A DNA stretch of 64,000 nucleotides from Flavobacterium azizsancarii. GTDB taxonomy: Bacteria; Bacteroidota; Bacteroidia; Flavobacteriales; Flavobacteriaceae. Under the pieces are notes generated by a model. It searched no databases and was not told where the DNA came from. It was given only the letters and a program-made list of their open reading frames with translations. This document shows, in pieces, positions 1 to 8,665 of the stretch; position 1 is the first letter of the stretch, and each line of letters opens with the position of its first letter. The position numbers and the translations under genes are program-made. Location: positions 1 through 64,000 of the forward strand of contig NZ_JAMZNK010000025.1 of the NCBI RefSeq assembly GCF_027980145.1, given 5' to 3'.

Positions 1-1
1 G

Positions 2-157
2 ATAATGCACCGAAAAATACCTGCTAAAAGCTTATATCAGGAAAATGTAATTAATTCCATCTTTGAAAAATCAAAGGGTTCCAATTATAATTGGGCTGAA
101 AGACAATTGGCTCAGCGTTCCTTGACTGATAAAAAAGACAGTTCCAATACATTATAA
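2..157 (+). CDS. C-terminal fragment of an unidentified protein
   Basis: An open frame enters from the left edge of the window and ends at a TAA at 155-157, giving about 51 residues (ending DKKDSSNTL). The fragment is hydrophilic, with no membrane segment or recognisable motif, so I cannot name it. A strong hairpin terminator follows 36 bases later, which supports a real gene ending here on the plus strand. An internal ATG at 5 is in frame but is probably not the start. Confidence 0.45.
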   Translation: MMHRKIPAKSLYQENVINSIFEKSKGSNYNWAERQLAQRSLTDKKDSSNTL

Positions 158-193
158 AGATAGTGAATAGTAACGATTTAACCTAATGTTTTC

Positions 194-226
194 ACAAAAA
201 AACCTCAGTAATTTGAGGTTTTTTTG
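194..226 (+). terminator. Rho-independent terminator
   Basis: A perfect hairpin (AACCTCA, 6-base loop, TGAGGTT) is flanked by an A run on the left and seven T on the right. It follows the partial gene ending at 157. Confidence 0.8.
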
Positions 227-367
227 TGTTTTTAAATGACGATTAATTACTCTTTAAACTAGCTATAACTTTTGATTATATTTGTTGAAAAAATGTACAT
301 TTCAATTTAGATTTGTGTACATTTCATTTTTTCGATTATAAATCATCCTTCGGTTAGTTAAATAAAA

Positions 368-390
368 AACGGCGCATCATCAGCGCCGTT
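368..390 (-). terminator. Terminator of the M13 peptidase gene
   Basis: AACGGCGC and GCGCCGTT form a perfect 8-bp GC-rich stem with a 7-base loop. Read on the minus strand it lies 16 bases beyond the peptidase stop codon and is followed by TTTTTTATT. Confidence 0.85.
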
Positions 391-406
391 TTCTTATTTG
401 AACAGA

Positions 407-2467
407 TTACCAGATTTTAACTCTTTTCTCTGGACTCACATACATTTTGTCTCCTTTTTTAATGCCAAAAGCATCATAAAAAGCATCTACATTCTGAATT
501 GGCACAACTGCTCTGTACATTCCAGGTGAATGCGGATCTGTTTTTACCTGATTCTTTAATGCTTCATCTCTGGTTTTAGTTCTCCATACGGTTGCCCATG
601 AAATAAAGAAACGCTGTTCAGGCGTAAATCCGTCAATTAATCCAGGACTTCCATGTGCTTTTAAGTACAATTGCAAACCATCATAAGCTGCATTGATTCC
701 GCCCAGATCTCCAATATTTTCACCTAAAGTAAATTTACCATCTACATGAATTCCCGGCAAAGGCTCTAAAGCACTATACTGATCTGCCAAAGCGGTACCA
801 AGTACTGTAAATTGTTTTAAATCTTCCGGAGTCCACCAGTCTACTAAATTTCCTTCGGCATTGTAACGTGCTCCTGAATCATCAAAACCATGAGAAATTT
901 CATGACCAATTACAGCTCCAATTCCGCCATAATTTACAGCTTCATCCGCCTGATAATTGTAAAACGGAGGTTGTAAAATTGCCGCTGGAAATACAATCTC
1001 ATTATAAGATGGATTGTAATAAGCATTTACAGTTTGTGGTGACATTCCCCATTCTGTTTTATCAACTGGCTTGTGTAATTTTTCGATTCCTTTGTTAAAT
1101 TCCCATTTGTCTAAATTGCGGGAATTTTCAAAATAAGTTCCTCCATCGGCAACACTTTTAATTTCAAGTGCTGAATAATCTTTCCATTTGTCCGGATAGC
1201 CAACTTTAATACTGATTTTTTTTAACTTATCAATCGCTTTTACTTTTGTAGCTGCAGACATCCAGGTCAAATTATTAATACGATTTTGGTACGCCAGAAT
1301 GATATTATGAATCATATCGGTTGCTTTCGTTTTTGCTTCAGCAGGAAATACTTTTTCTACGTATAATTTTCCAAGTGCTTCACCAATACTTGTATTTACA
1401 ACCCTCAATGCTTTTTCTTCGCGAGGCAATTGTTTTATAGCGCCTTTTAATGTTTTACTGTAAAAATCAAAACTAACCGTTTCGATATCTGTAGATAATT
1501 TTGTCGAAAATGAATTTAACAAATCCCATTTCAGATATTCTTTCCACTGTGCAACTTTATTTTCGGTAAAAACAGTTTGCAAAGCTTTCATATACTTTGG
1601 TTCCATAACCACTACTGTATCTAACTTTACCAAACCAATACCGGTAAAATAAGCATCCCACTTAATAGCCGGCGTTAACTTTTGAAGTTGAGCTACCGTC
1701 ATTGGGTTATACTGCAAACGACTGTCTCTGCTTTCTACACGATCTAATCTTGGTTTTGATAATTGTGTTTCTAAGGCTAAAATAGCTTCAGCACTTTGCT
1801 TTGCTTTGGCTGGAGATTCACCAATAAACTGCATCATTTTTGCCACATGAAGCACATATTTTGCACGTTTCTCTTTAGAATCCTTATCCTCAGATACATA
1901 ATAATCCTTGTCCGGTAATCCCAATTGGCTTACTCCAAGGCTTACTGAATTTTTAGAACTGTTTTTTTCATCAGCTCCAATATATATTCCGAAAAAAAGA
2001 ACATTCTTTTCTTTTTGCATTTCAGTCAGATACTTTTGAAGATCACTGATGTTCTTAATAGCATCGATCTTTTTAAAATAAGGCTGCAAAGGAGTTATTC
2101 CAACTTTATTTCTTCCTACTGTATCTAATATAGTTGAGAATAAATTAACTGCTTTTCCCTGATCTGTATCCGATTTGTATTTTGGATTTTGGGAAGCTTC
2201 TTTCAAAACAGACATCGCATCTTTGTCTGTTTTCTTGATCAGCTCATTAAAACTTCCCCATGTTGTACGATCACTTGGAATTTGAGTCTGATCCAGCCAG
2301 GTTCCGTTTACATACTGGAAAAAATCCTGACCTGGGCTAATTTTTGTATTCATGTACGACACATTAATACCGGGTTCTTTTGGAGTTGCATTTTGAGCTT
2401 CAACAACTGTAAATGAAGCCATTGCAAAAAATGCGCAGAACAAAGGTCTGCTAAGATTTTTTTTCAT
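407..2467 (-). CDS. Secreted M13 (neprilysin/PepO-like) metallopeptidase
   Basis: This is a 686-residue zinc endopeptidase of family M13, matching the usual family length of about 680. A signal peptide ends near residue 25 (after VVEAQ). The zinc motif HEISH lies near residue 522, in a GAVIGHEISHGFDD context, and the third ligand with its partner aspartate lies in ENIGDLGG near residue 582. The family substrate-binding sequence NAYYNPSYNEIVFPAAILQ is intact near residue 485. The enzyme should cleave peptides in the periplasm or at the cell surface. The gene is monocistronic: it has its own terminator and is divergent from the exporter at 2674. A -7 box (TACGTTTG) lies at 2503-2496 on the minus strand without a clear -33 element. 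The natural substrate cannot be read from the sequence. Confidence 0.95.
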   Translation of the reverse strand: MKKNLSRPLFCAFFAMASFTVVEAQNATPKEPGINVSYMNTKISPGQDFFQYVNGTWLDQTQIPSDRTTWGSFNELIKKTDKDAMSVLKEASQNPKYKSDTDQGKAVNLFSTILDTVGRNKVGITPLQPYFKKIDAIKNISDLQKYLTEMQKEKNVLFFGIYIGADEKNSSKNSVSLGVSQLGLPDKDYYVSEDKDSKEKRAKYVLHVAKMMQFIGESPAKAKQSAEAILALETQLSKPRLDRVESRDSRLQYNPMTVAQLQKLTPAIKWDAYFTGIGLVKLDTVVVMEPKYMKALQTVFTENKVAQWKEYLKWDLLNSFSTKLSTDIETVSFDFYSKTLKGAIKQLPREEKALRVVNTSIGEALGKLYVEKVFPAEAKTKATDMIHNIILAYQNRINNLTWMSAATKVKAIDKLKKISIKVGYPDKWKDYSALEIKSVADGGTYFENSRNLDKWEFNKGIEKLHKPVDKTEWGMSPQTVNAYYNPSYNEIVFPAAILQPPFYNYQADEAVNYGGIGAVIGHEISHGFDDSGARYNAEGNLVDWWTPEDLKQFTVLGTALADQYSALEPLPGIHVDGKFTLGENIGDLGGINAAYDGLQLYLKAHGSPGLIDGFTPEQRFFISWATVWRTKTRDEALKNQVKTDPHSPGMYRAVVPIQNVDAFYDAFGIKKGDKMYVSPEKRVKIW

Positions 2468-2673
2468 TTAAATTTAAGTTTTTTGGTCTTTACTACAAAC
2501 GTATTCCTAATATTCGAAATCCTATGTTAAAATTTTTGAAATAATCACATCAAAAACGAATTATCATAACATTTTAATGATTATGATCGAATATTTTCAT
2601 GTATATAAAACCGGTTTTTAAATGAATATTAGAATAGTTTTTGGAATATTTGTTACAAAGAATTTAAATAAAA

Positions 2674-3597
2674 GTGAGAGCAAAAATACAAAGTGCCGTT
2701 TCAGGAAGAATAGATGCAATTGGATTACCAATATTGGCGCTATGTTGGGTGAGTTTCTTTTGGGGCACAACCTGGCTGGCTTCTAAAGAAGGAGTTAGAT
2801 ATATGCCGGCTTTGCAATTGGTAACCATTCGTCAGTTTTTGGCCGGGATTTTATATGTAGGTTATTTTTTTATAAAAAAGGAACCGTGGCCAAAAGGAAA
2901 AGAATGGCGAACAATATTGGTTTTAGCAATTTTAAATTTTATGCTTAGTAATGGCTTAAGTACCTGGGGCGTTAAATATATGAGCAGCGGATTAGGCGCT
3001 ATAATTACTGCGCTTTTTCCCATCTTTATCATTATTATTAATTTTTTTAACGGTTATAAAATTGCACGTGTGGCTTTGCTTGGAATTTTAATTAGTTTTG
3101 GAGGTATCTGTATTCTCTTTATCGATTATATTGCTGATATATTAAAACCAGAATTTCAATTTGGGATTGTTTTAATGACTATAGCTACTATCTCATGGGC
3201 TTTTGGAATTTTACAAACAAAGAAAAAAGCAGCAAGTTTTAACCCTTATTTTAGTTTAGGATTACAGATGCTGATCTCGAGTGTATTTTTATTTGGAATT
3301 ACTGAAGCAACAGGAAATAATATTCCACTTGCTGAAATCCCACTGCCTTCATGGTGGGCAATTGCTTATTTAGTTATTATCGGTTCGGTTTTAACTTTTA
3401 TCGCTTTTATCTATTCATTAAAAAATCTTCCAACAGAAATTAGCAGTATTTATGTTTACATCAATCCAATTGTGGCTATGGTTCTAGGATCTTTTATTTT
3501 TGAAGAAATACTTACAAAGGCAGTTGCAATTGGCGCAGGTGTTACATTAACAGGTGTTTATTTAGTAAATAAATCTATTAGAAAAAATAAAGTTTAA
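2674..3597 (+). CDS. EamA/DMT family transporter
   Basis: A 307-residue integral membrane protein with about ten hydrophobic segments arranged as two EamA repeats, the usual length for drug/metabolite transporters. The first repeat carries FFWGTTWLASKEGV and the second carries TISWAFGILQTKK; both are family signatures near the start of each half. Transporters of this group export small metabolites or amino acids, but the substrate cannot be predicted. The start used is GTG; no ATG lies close enough upstream in frame. The gene is divergent from the M13 peptidase across about 200 bases of AT-rich DNA. A structured repeat element begins directly after the stop codon. Confidence 0.88.
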   Translation: MRAKIQSAVSGRIDAIGLPILALCWVSFFWGTTWLASKEGVRYMPALQLVTIRQFLAGILYVGYFFIKKEPWPKGKEWRTILVLAILNFMLSNGLSTWGVKYMSSGLGAIITALFPIFIIIINFFNGYKIARVALLGILISFGGICILFIDYIADILKPEFQFGIVLMTIATISWAFGILQTKKKAASFNPYFSLGLQMLISSVFLFGITEATGNNIPLAEIPLPSWWAIAYLVIIGSVLTFIAFIYSLKNLPTEISSIYVYINPIVAMVLGSFIFEEILTKAVAIGAGVTLTGVYLVNKSIRKNKV

Positions 3598-4010
3598 AAG
3601 TTTTTGCCACGAATTTCACTAATTATCGCTAATTAATTCAAATTGCTAGTTTTTAACAATTCAGTAAATGAGCTGGTTAAGATATGAAAGTATAATCCCT
3701 ACGGGATATTTTTATCTGGTAGCTGTCTGGTTACCAATATTTAAACCCTAACGGATTATCTATAATCAGTCCTGTTTACAAGATTCCTTTTTCGTAAATA
3801 GATAAATACCTCAAAATTATATCTCGTAGAGATTACATATTGGTAACAAATAATTGGAAGAACAAGATTGTCCCTTACGGACTACACATGATTAAGTTGC
3901 AACTTGAATTAATTATTGTTTTGTCTTAAAATTTATATCTCAGCATCTATAAACATCGTCTTAAGCCAATCTGATTCGTGACAATTCGTGAAATTTGTGG
4001 CAAAAACTTT
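3598..4010. repeat. REP-like intergenic element bounded by inverted repeats
   Basis: This stretch has no gene. Its ends are inverted copies of about 24 bases: 3598-3622 reads AGTTTTTGCCACGAATTTCA and 3985-4009 is its reverse complement with a few mismatches. Inside are several small palindromes with 5-bp stems and 3-base loops, such as ATCCC-TAC-GGGAT near 3692 and ATCTC-GTA-GAGAT near 3822. TTGGTAAC-type words occur in both orientations. The left end abuts the EamA stop codon. I infer an extragenic palindromic repeat family rather than a regulatory site. Confidence 0.7.
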
Positions 4011-4072
4011 TTTCTCAATTTGTTATCCTGTTAAAAATAAGAGTTAGTTACCTTTTTAAAATGTGCTTTTTG

Positions 4073-4080
4073 TATTTTTG
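4073..4080 (+). promoter_or_regulatory. -7 box upstream of the SCO gene
   Basis: TATTTTTG matches the Bacteroidota TAnnTTTG consensus exactly and lies 15 bases before the ATG at 4096. No clear -33 TTTG is present; TTAGTTA at 4044-4050 is the nearest candidate. The box falls inside the longer possible reading frame that begins with GTG at 4063, which argues for the ATG start. Confidence 0.6.
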
Positions 4081-4095
4081 CGCCAAATTGTTTTT

Positions 4096-4761
4096 ATGAA
4101 ATCCTTTCTATATAAATACCGCAAATTTTTTATTGTTCTTATTGTATTTTCAGCTGTAACCATATCCTTATTTTATTCGGCTTTAAAGCCACAAAAAACA
4201 TTGCCAATTTACAATCCTGCTGATGTAAATCCTGAAATGGTGGACAGTACGGTGCAATACAAAAGTAAGTACCACACTATTGCTGACTTTAAGTTTGTCA
4301 ACCAAAACGGAGATACGATTACCCAAAAGAATTATGAAGGTAAAATTTATGTAGCCGACTTTTTCTTTACGACTTGCGGCTCAATTTGTCCAAAAATGAC
4401 AACGAATCTTGAAGAGGTTCAAAAAGCAATTTTGAACAATCCGAAGGTAATGTTACTTTCGCACACTGTTTTTCCTGAAGTAGACAGTATTCCGGTCCTT
4501 AAAGAATATGCCATAAAACATCATGTTGTTGACAGTAAATGGAACTTAGTTACGGGAGATAAAAAAGAAATTTATACAATGGCCAGAAAATCGTATCTGG
4601 CGGTAAAACTAGGTCGCCCTGATCAATTGTATGATATGGTGCATACAGAGAATTTTGTTTTGGTTGATCAAAAACGACGTGTTCGCGGTTTTTATGACGG
4701 AACGAATAAAGAGGAAATTAAACGTCTTTTAAAAGACATCGATTTCTTATGTAAAGAGTAA
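4096..4761 (+). CDS. SCO1/SenC family copper chaperone
   Basis: A 221-residue membrane-anchored thioredoxin-fold protein. One N-terminal hydrophobic segment (about residues 11-29) is followed by a periplasmic domain. The copper-binding CGSICP sequence (CxxxCP) lies near residue 94, and the third ligand is probably the histidine of DMVHTENFVLVD near residue 180. SCO proteins deliver copper to the CuA site of cytochrome c oxidase. A frame can be extended to GTG at 4063, but that extension overlaps the promoter box and encodes an unlikely leader, so I chose the ATG at 4096. The next operon starts about 100 bases downstream under its own promoter. Confidence 0.92.
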   Translation: MKSFLYKYRKFFIVLIVFSAVTISLFYSALKPQKTLPIYNPADVNPEMVDSTVQYKSKYHTIADFKFVNQNGDTITQKNYEGKIYVADFFFTTCGSICPKMTTNLEEVQKAILNNPKVMLLSHTVFPEVDSIPVLKEYAIKHHVVDSKWNLVTGDKKEIYTMARKSYLAVKLGRPDQLYDMVHTENFVLVDQKRRVRGFYDGTNKEEIKRLLKDIDFLCKE

Positions 4762-4810
4762 AATGCCTTATTTTTAGAAACATTTAGCATTTAGAAAAGT
4801 GTTAAATGCC

Positions 4811-4839
4811 TTTGAATAAAGAATAATTGCCTACTTTTG
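4811..4839 (+). promoter_or_regulatory. Promoter of the feo operon
   Basis: TTTG at 4811-4814, a 17-base spacer and TACTTTTG at 4832-4839 form a full Bacteroidota promoter. The feoA start codon follows 26 bases later. I do not see a convincing Fur box overlapping it. Confidence 0.75.
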
Positions 4840-4865
4840 CAATCTAAATTCAATCTAAATAAGCT

Positions 4866-5105
4866 TTGCAAAATACTATCCACACTCTAAAAAAAGGCGA
4901 GAAAGCCATTATCAAAGATTTTGATATCGATCTTATTCCTCTAAAATTATTAGAAATGGGCTGCTTGCCGGGCAACTTAGTCGAATTGCTTCAAATTGCT
5001 CCTTTTGGAGATCCATTGTATTTGGATATTAATGGTTCACACGTAGCCATTCGTGTTGAAACTGCTCGTGAAATTGAAGTTGAACTTATCAAAAACAATT
5101 TGTAA
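4866..5105 (+). CDS. feoA: FeoA, ferrous iron transport accessory protein
   Basis: A 79-residue SH3-like FeoA domain, the normal family length. It carries the pattern of a basic N-terminal strand, LLEMGCLPGNLVELLQIAPFG and a C-terminal IxVExxREIEVEL strand. FeoA is a small cytoplasmic partner of FeoB. The start is TTG at 4866, the only start in frame that gives a complete domain; the next ATG would remove half of it. The stop codon overlaps the feoB ATG by one base (TAATG), so translation is probably coupled. Confidence 0.93.
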   Translation: MQNTIHTLKKGEKAIIKDFDIDLIPLKLLEMGCLPGNLVELLQIAPFGDPLYLDINGSHVAIRVETAREIEVELIKNNL

Positions 5106-7204
5106 TGAGCATTCAAAATATCAATGTTGCCCTTATCGGGAATCCAAATACTGGAAAAACCTCTGTTTTTAATCAGCTTACAGGTCTAAACCAACAAGTA
5201 GGGAATTATCCCGGAATTACTGTCGAAAAGAAAATCGGATTCTGTAAATTACCTCACAACATCAAAGCCAACATTCTGGATTTACCAGGAACTTATAGTC
5301 TGAACGCAAGTTCTATGGACGAGAGTGTGGTAATCGAACTTTTACTGAATAAAAACGACAAATTATATCCTGATGTAGCGGTAGTAGTAACAGATGTTGA
5401 AAATCTGAAAAGAAATCTACTTATTTACACTCAAATAAAAGATCTTGAAATCCCTACGATTCTTGTTATAAACATGTCAGACCGTATGGAAAGTAAAGGA
5501 ATTACTTTGGATATTCCTTATTTAGAAGAAAAACTAAAAACTAAAATTGCTTTAGTAAGTTCCCGCAAAGGTCATGGGATCGAGGAGCTAAAAGAATTAA
5601 TTGTTTCTTATAAAACGATTCCTCACGAACCTTGTTTGAATGCATCGGTTATCGATGAAGACTATTTTGTGAGTTTACAAAAAGCATTTCCAAATCAATT
5701 ATTGTATAAATTATGGTTGGTGATTACTCAGGATGTGAACTTTTTGAATTTAGACCGAAATGAAATCAGAAGTACTTTTACTAAATCGCATTCAGAATTA
5801 AAGCGTTTACAACAAAAGGAAACGATAAAACGTTATCAATTTATAAACGATATTTTAAAACAGGGTTTACAAGTTGATGCTTCGATGGCAAACGACATCA
5901 GAGCTAAACTTGATCGTGTTTTAACGCACAAAGTTTGGGGTTATGTTATTTTCTTAGCCATCTTGTTTTTGATTTTCCAGTCGATTTTCAGCTGGTCAAC
6001 TATTCCAATGGATTTCATCGACAGTACTTTTGCTTCTTTAAGCAGTTGGGTTGCTCAGGAATTGCCAAGCGGAATCCTTACTGATTTACTTTCGCAGGGA
6101 ATTGTACCGGGAATTGGCGGGGTTATTATATTCATACCACAAATTGCTTTTCTGTTTTTATTTATTTCCATTCTCGAAGAAAGTGGTTATATGAGCCGTG
6201 TTGTCTTTTTGATGGATAAAATAATGCGCAAGTTTGGGCTTTCCGGAAAAAGTGTCGTGCCTTTAATTTCAGGAACTGCCTGTGCCATTCCGGCGATTAT
6301 GGCAACCAGAAATATCGAAAACTGGAAAGAGCGTCTGATTACTATTTTAGTAACTCCGTTTACTACTTGTTCTGCGAGATTACCTGTTTATACGATTATT
6401 ATTTCATTGGTAATACCGGACGAACGTCTTTTTGGCTTTCTAAATGTGCAGGGTCTGGCTTTGATGTTGTTGTATTTACTAGGTTTTGGAACAGCGATTC
6501 TTTCTGCTTATATCTTAAATAAAATATTAAAAATTAGTGCTAAAACGTATTTCGTTGTTGAAATGCCAAGTTATAAATTACCTCTTTTCAAGAACGTTGC
6601 TATTAATGTTGTCGAGAAAACAAAAGCATTCGTTGTTGGTGCAGGTAAAATTATCTTAGCAATATCTGTTATTCTATGGTTTTTAGCGTCATACGGACCA
6701 GGAAGGAATTTTAACGAAGCTGAAGAAATTGTAAAAGAAAGATTTGTAAATACGCCGCTTGACGAAACTGAATTTGAAAATGAAGTGGCTTCTCAGAAAT
6801 TAGAGAATTCCTATATCGGAATTATGGGTAAAGCGATTGAACCGGCTATTTCTCCTTTGGGCTATGACTGGAAGATAGGAATTGCAATCATCAGTTCGTT
6901 TGCTGCCCGTGAAGTTTTCGTGGGAACACTAGCCACTATTTACAGTGTTGGAGACAGTGAAAACGAAACAACAATTAAAACTAAAATGCAAAATGAAATA
7001 AATCCGGAAACGGGTCAGAAAATCTTCAATTTTGCTTCTGGAATTTCATTATTACTCTTTTACGCATTCGCTATGCAATGTGCAAGTACGCTTGCAATCA
7101 CAAAAAAGGAGACAAACTCCTGGAAATGGCCTGCAATGCAGCTATTCTTAATGAGTGGTCTTGCTTATTTTGTTGCGCTTTTTGCGTATCAACTTTTAAA
7201 ATAA
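5105..7204 (+). CDS. feoB: FeoB, ferrous iron transporter GTPase
   Basis: A 699-residue protein with an N-terminal G domain and a C-terminal membrane domain, which imports Fe(II) across the inner membrane. The G1 motif GNPNTGKT is at residues 12-19, followed by GNYPGITVEKK (switch I), DLPGTYSL (G3) and NMSD (G4). The membrane part has two Gate repeats, including SGTACAIPAIMATRN with its conserved cysteine and TPFTTCSARLPVY. It lies between feoA (one-base overlap) and a small Cys-rich protein six bases downstream, the standard Bacteroidota feo operon. All expected motifs are present. Confidence 0.97.
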   Translation: MSIQNINVALIGNPNTGKTSVFNQLTGLNQQVGNYPGITVEKKIGFCKLPHNIKANILDLPGTYSLNASSMDESVVIELLLNKNDKLYPDVAVVVTDVENLKRNLLIYTQIKDLEIPTILVINMSDRMESKGITLDIPYLEEKLKTKIALVSSRKGHGIEELKELIVSYKTIPHEPCLNASVIDEDYFVSLQKAFPNQLLYKLWLVITQDVNFLNLDRNEIRSTFTKSHSELKRLQQKETIKRYQFINDILKQGLQVDASMANDIRAKLDRVLTHKVWGYVIFLAILFLIFQSIFSWSTIPMDFIDSTFASLSSWVAQELPSGILTDLLSQGIVPGIGGVIIFIPQIAFLFLFISILEESGYMSRVVFLMDKIMRKFGLSGKSVVPLISGTACAIPAIMATRNIENWKERLITILVTPFTTCSARLPVYTIIISLVIPDERLFGFLNVQGLALMLLYLLGFGTAILSAYILNKILKISAKTYFVVEMPSYKLPLFKNVAINVVEKTKAFVVGAGKIILAISVILWFLASYGPGRNFNEAEEIVKERFVNTPLDETEFENEVASQKLENSYIGIMGKAIEPAISPLGYDWKIGIAIISSFAAREVFVGTLATIYSVGDSENETTIKTKMQNEINPETGQKIFNFASGISLLLFYAFAMQCASTLAITKKETNSWKWPAMQLFLMSGLAYFVALFAYQLLK

Positions 7205-7210
7205 ACGATC

Positions 7211-7333
7211 ATGGTACAAGAAATTATTGCCTTTGTCATACTATTTATCGCCGTTGGCTTTTTGATTAGAAAGTTCTTTTGGAAATCTAAAAAGAAAAAA
7301 GACTGTGGTGACGGGAATTGTGGATGTTCTTAG
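7211..7333 (+). CDS. FeoB-associated Cys-rich small membrane protein
   Basis: A 40-residue protein starting six bases after the feoB stop. It has one transmembrane helix (about residues 4-20), a cluster of lysines and a C-terminal CGDGNCGCS tail with three cysteines. Such proteins are recurrent partners of FeoB; a role in iron hand-off or complex stability is suspected but not established. Position, topology and cysteine tail all fit. Confidence 0.85.
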   Translation: MVQEIIAFVILFIAVGFLIRKFFWKSKKKKDCGDGNCGCS

Positions 7334-7395
7334 AGAGAAGGTTCAAAGTTACTGAGATTCTAAGTGACTAAGATTTTCTACCGCAAAGTTACACA

Positions 7396-7415
7396 ATCCC
7401 GATAGCTATTGGGAT
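7396..7415. repeat. REP-like palindrome in a 378-base gap
   Basis: ATCCCGATAGCTATTGGGAT is a near-perfect 20-base palindrome. It interrupts a pair of CGCAAAGTT words (from 7382 and 7416), a motif common in flavobacterial intergenic DNA. The rest of the 7334-7711 gap holds the operon terminator and AT-rich DNA before the next gene, including a weak -7-like TACTTTCG near 7659. I see no gene in it. Confidence 0.6.
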
Positions 7416-7509
7416 CGCAAAGTTTTTTTGCATTATCTGCAAGTCCTGCTGCGCGAAAAGTTTACAAGCTATCTCTTGAAATAGAATTCAAAAAACTAAA
7501 TACATAATA

Positions 7510-7540
7510 AAAATGGCTTCATAATCTGAAGCCATTTTTT
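7510..7540 (+). terminator. Terminator of the feo operon region
   Basis: AAATGGCTTCA and TGAAGCCATTT form a perfect 11-bp stem around a 5-base loop, followed by T residues. Nearly the same hairpin recurs at 8601-8633, after the next gene. Confidence 0.8.
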
Positions 7541-7711
7541 ATTGTTAAAACTTTAACTAAAACTGATACCAACTCTATTATTTCAATCATTATTGATCCG
7601 TAAATTTAACAGTAAAAATATTTATAAAAAATGCTGGCAGAAGTTTAAAAGTTGCTACTTTCGATTCGTTTAATAAACCGAACCAAAGACTAACAATTAA
7701 AACTCGCTCAG

Positions 7712-8596
7712 ATGGCAAAAAACTTTAGATCAAGATTTTTAAAATTAAGTAAATGGTCCGCCGGACTTTTTATTTTATTATTTGCATTCAGAATTCTGTA
7801 TGGTTACGTAGCAGCTGATTCAACTTCACGTAATGATTACAGCGATAATTTTTTTGGAAGTATTGATAATCTGCGAAAAAATTACGCTTCAGAAAAAATT
7901 GCAATGAAAGGTGATAATATTCAGGCTCCATCTAATATGGCGTCGAGCCAAAAATTTGAAAAGACGGCCTCGATTAAAGCAAAAACATCTGAATTTGATA
8001 AAGATGAAAGTCTAATCAAGGCAAAAACAAAATCATACAATGCCATTATTCAATACGAACAAAACCTGGGACAAAAAGGTAACAGGCAAATTCACCTTCT
8101 TATTGGAATAAATCCGGCAAAATTCGAGGATTTTTATCTTGAACTTCAGAAAATCGGGGTGCTTAAAGACACTGAGATCACTAAAGTTGACAAAACAAAT
8201 GAGTACCGCCAACTAAACGCTAAAAAGATTTCGATTGAAAAAATGCTTCAATCGCTGACTGAATTAAAATCTAAAGGTGGACAAATTGCAGATTTCATTT
8301 CCCTGAACGATAAAATTTTAGAAGTCGAAGAGCAATTGCAGGGATTGGGAGTTGAACTTGGAAATTTTAATACCGAAAATGAATTCTGTACTGTACGATT
8401 TTCGATGTACGAGGGAGCAACAGAAAAAAGTATCAGCTTTATGCACAGAACTAAAGTGGCTCTTGAATGGACAATAAAATATTTTGCAATAATTGCCATT
8501 ACGTCTCTTTTCATTCTAATAGCCATCTTTGTTTTACTTACCATAATTGATAAACTAAAAATTATAACTACTGTAAACAATAAGTTAAACGAATAA
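7712..8596 (+). CDS. DUF4349 membrane protein
   Basis: A 294-residue protein with a hydrophobic N-terminal segment (about residues 16-34), a periplasmic region rich in coiled-coil-forming sequence and a C-terminal transmembrane helix (about residues 250-277). The central part matches the DUF4349 pattern: a beta domain with LIGINPAKFEDFYLELQKIG, then a LNAKKISIEKMLQSL helix and a second helix with ILEVEEQLQGLGVEL. The family function is unknown; its layout suggests an envelope protein. A second member of the family, broken by a stop, lies at 11947. A terminator hairpin shared with the convergent HD gene follows the stop codon. Confidence 0.85.
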   Translation: MAKNFRSRFLKLSKWSAGLFILLFAFRILYGYVAADSTSRNDYSDNFFGSIDNLRKNYASEKIAMKGDNIQAPSNMASSQKFEKTASIKAKTSEFDKDESLIKAKTKSYNAIIQYEQNLGQKGNRQIHLLIGINPAKFEDFYLELQKIGVLKDTEITKVDKTNEYRQLNAKKISIEKMLQSLTELKSKGGQIADFISLNDKILEVEEQLQGLGVELGNFNTENEFCTVRFSMYEGATEKSISFMHRTKVALEWTIKYFAIIAITSLFILIAIFVLLTIIDKLKIITTVNNKLNE

Positions 8597-8600
8597 TAAT

Positions 8601-8633
8601 AAAAAATGGCTTCGTAATTTGAAGCCATTTTCT
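8601..8633. terminator. Bidirectional terminator
   Basis: AAAATGGCTTC and GAAGCCATTTT form a perfect stem between two convergent genes ending at 8596 and 8666. Runs of A on the left and T on the right let it work on both strands. Confidence 0.8.
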
Positions 8634-8665
8634 ATTACTGAAAACTGATACTGAGACTGAAAAAC

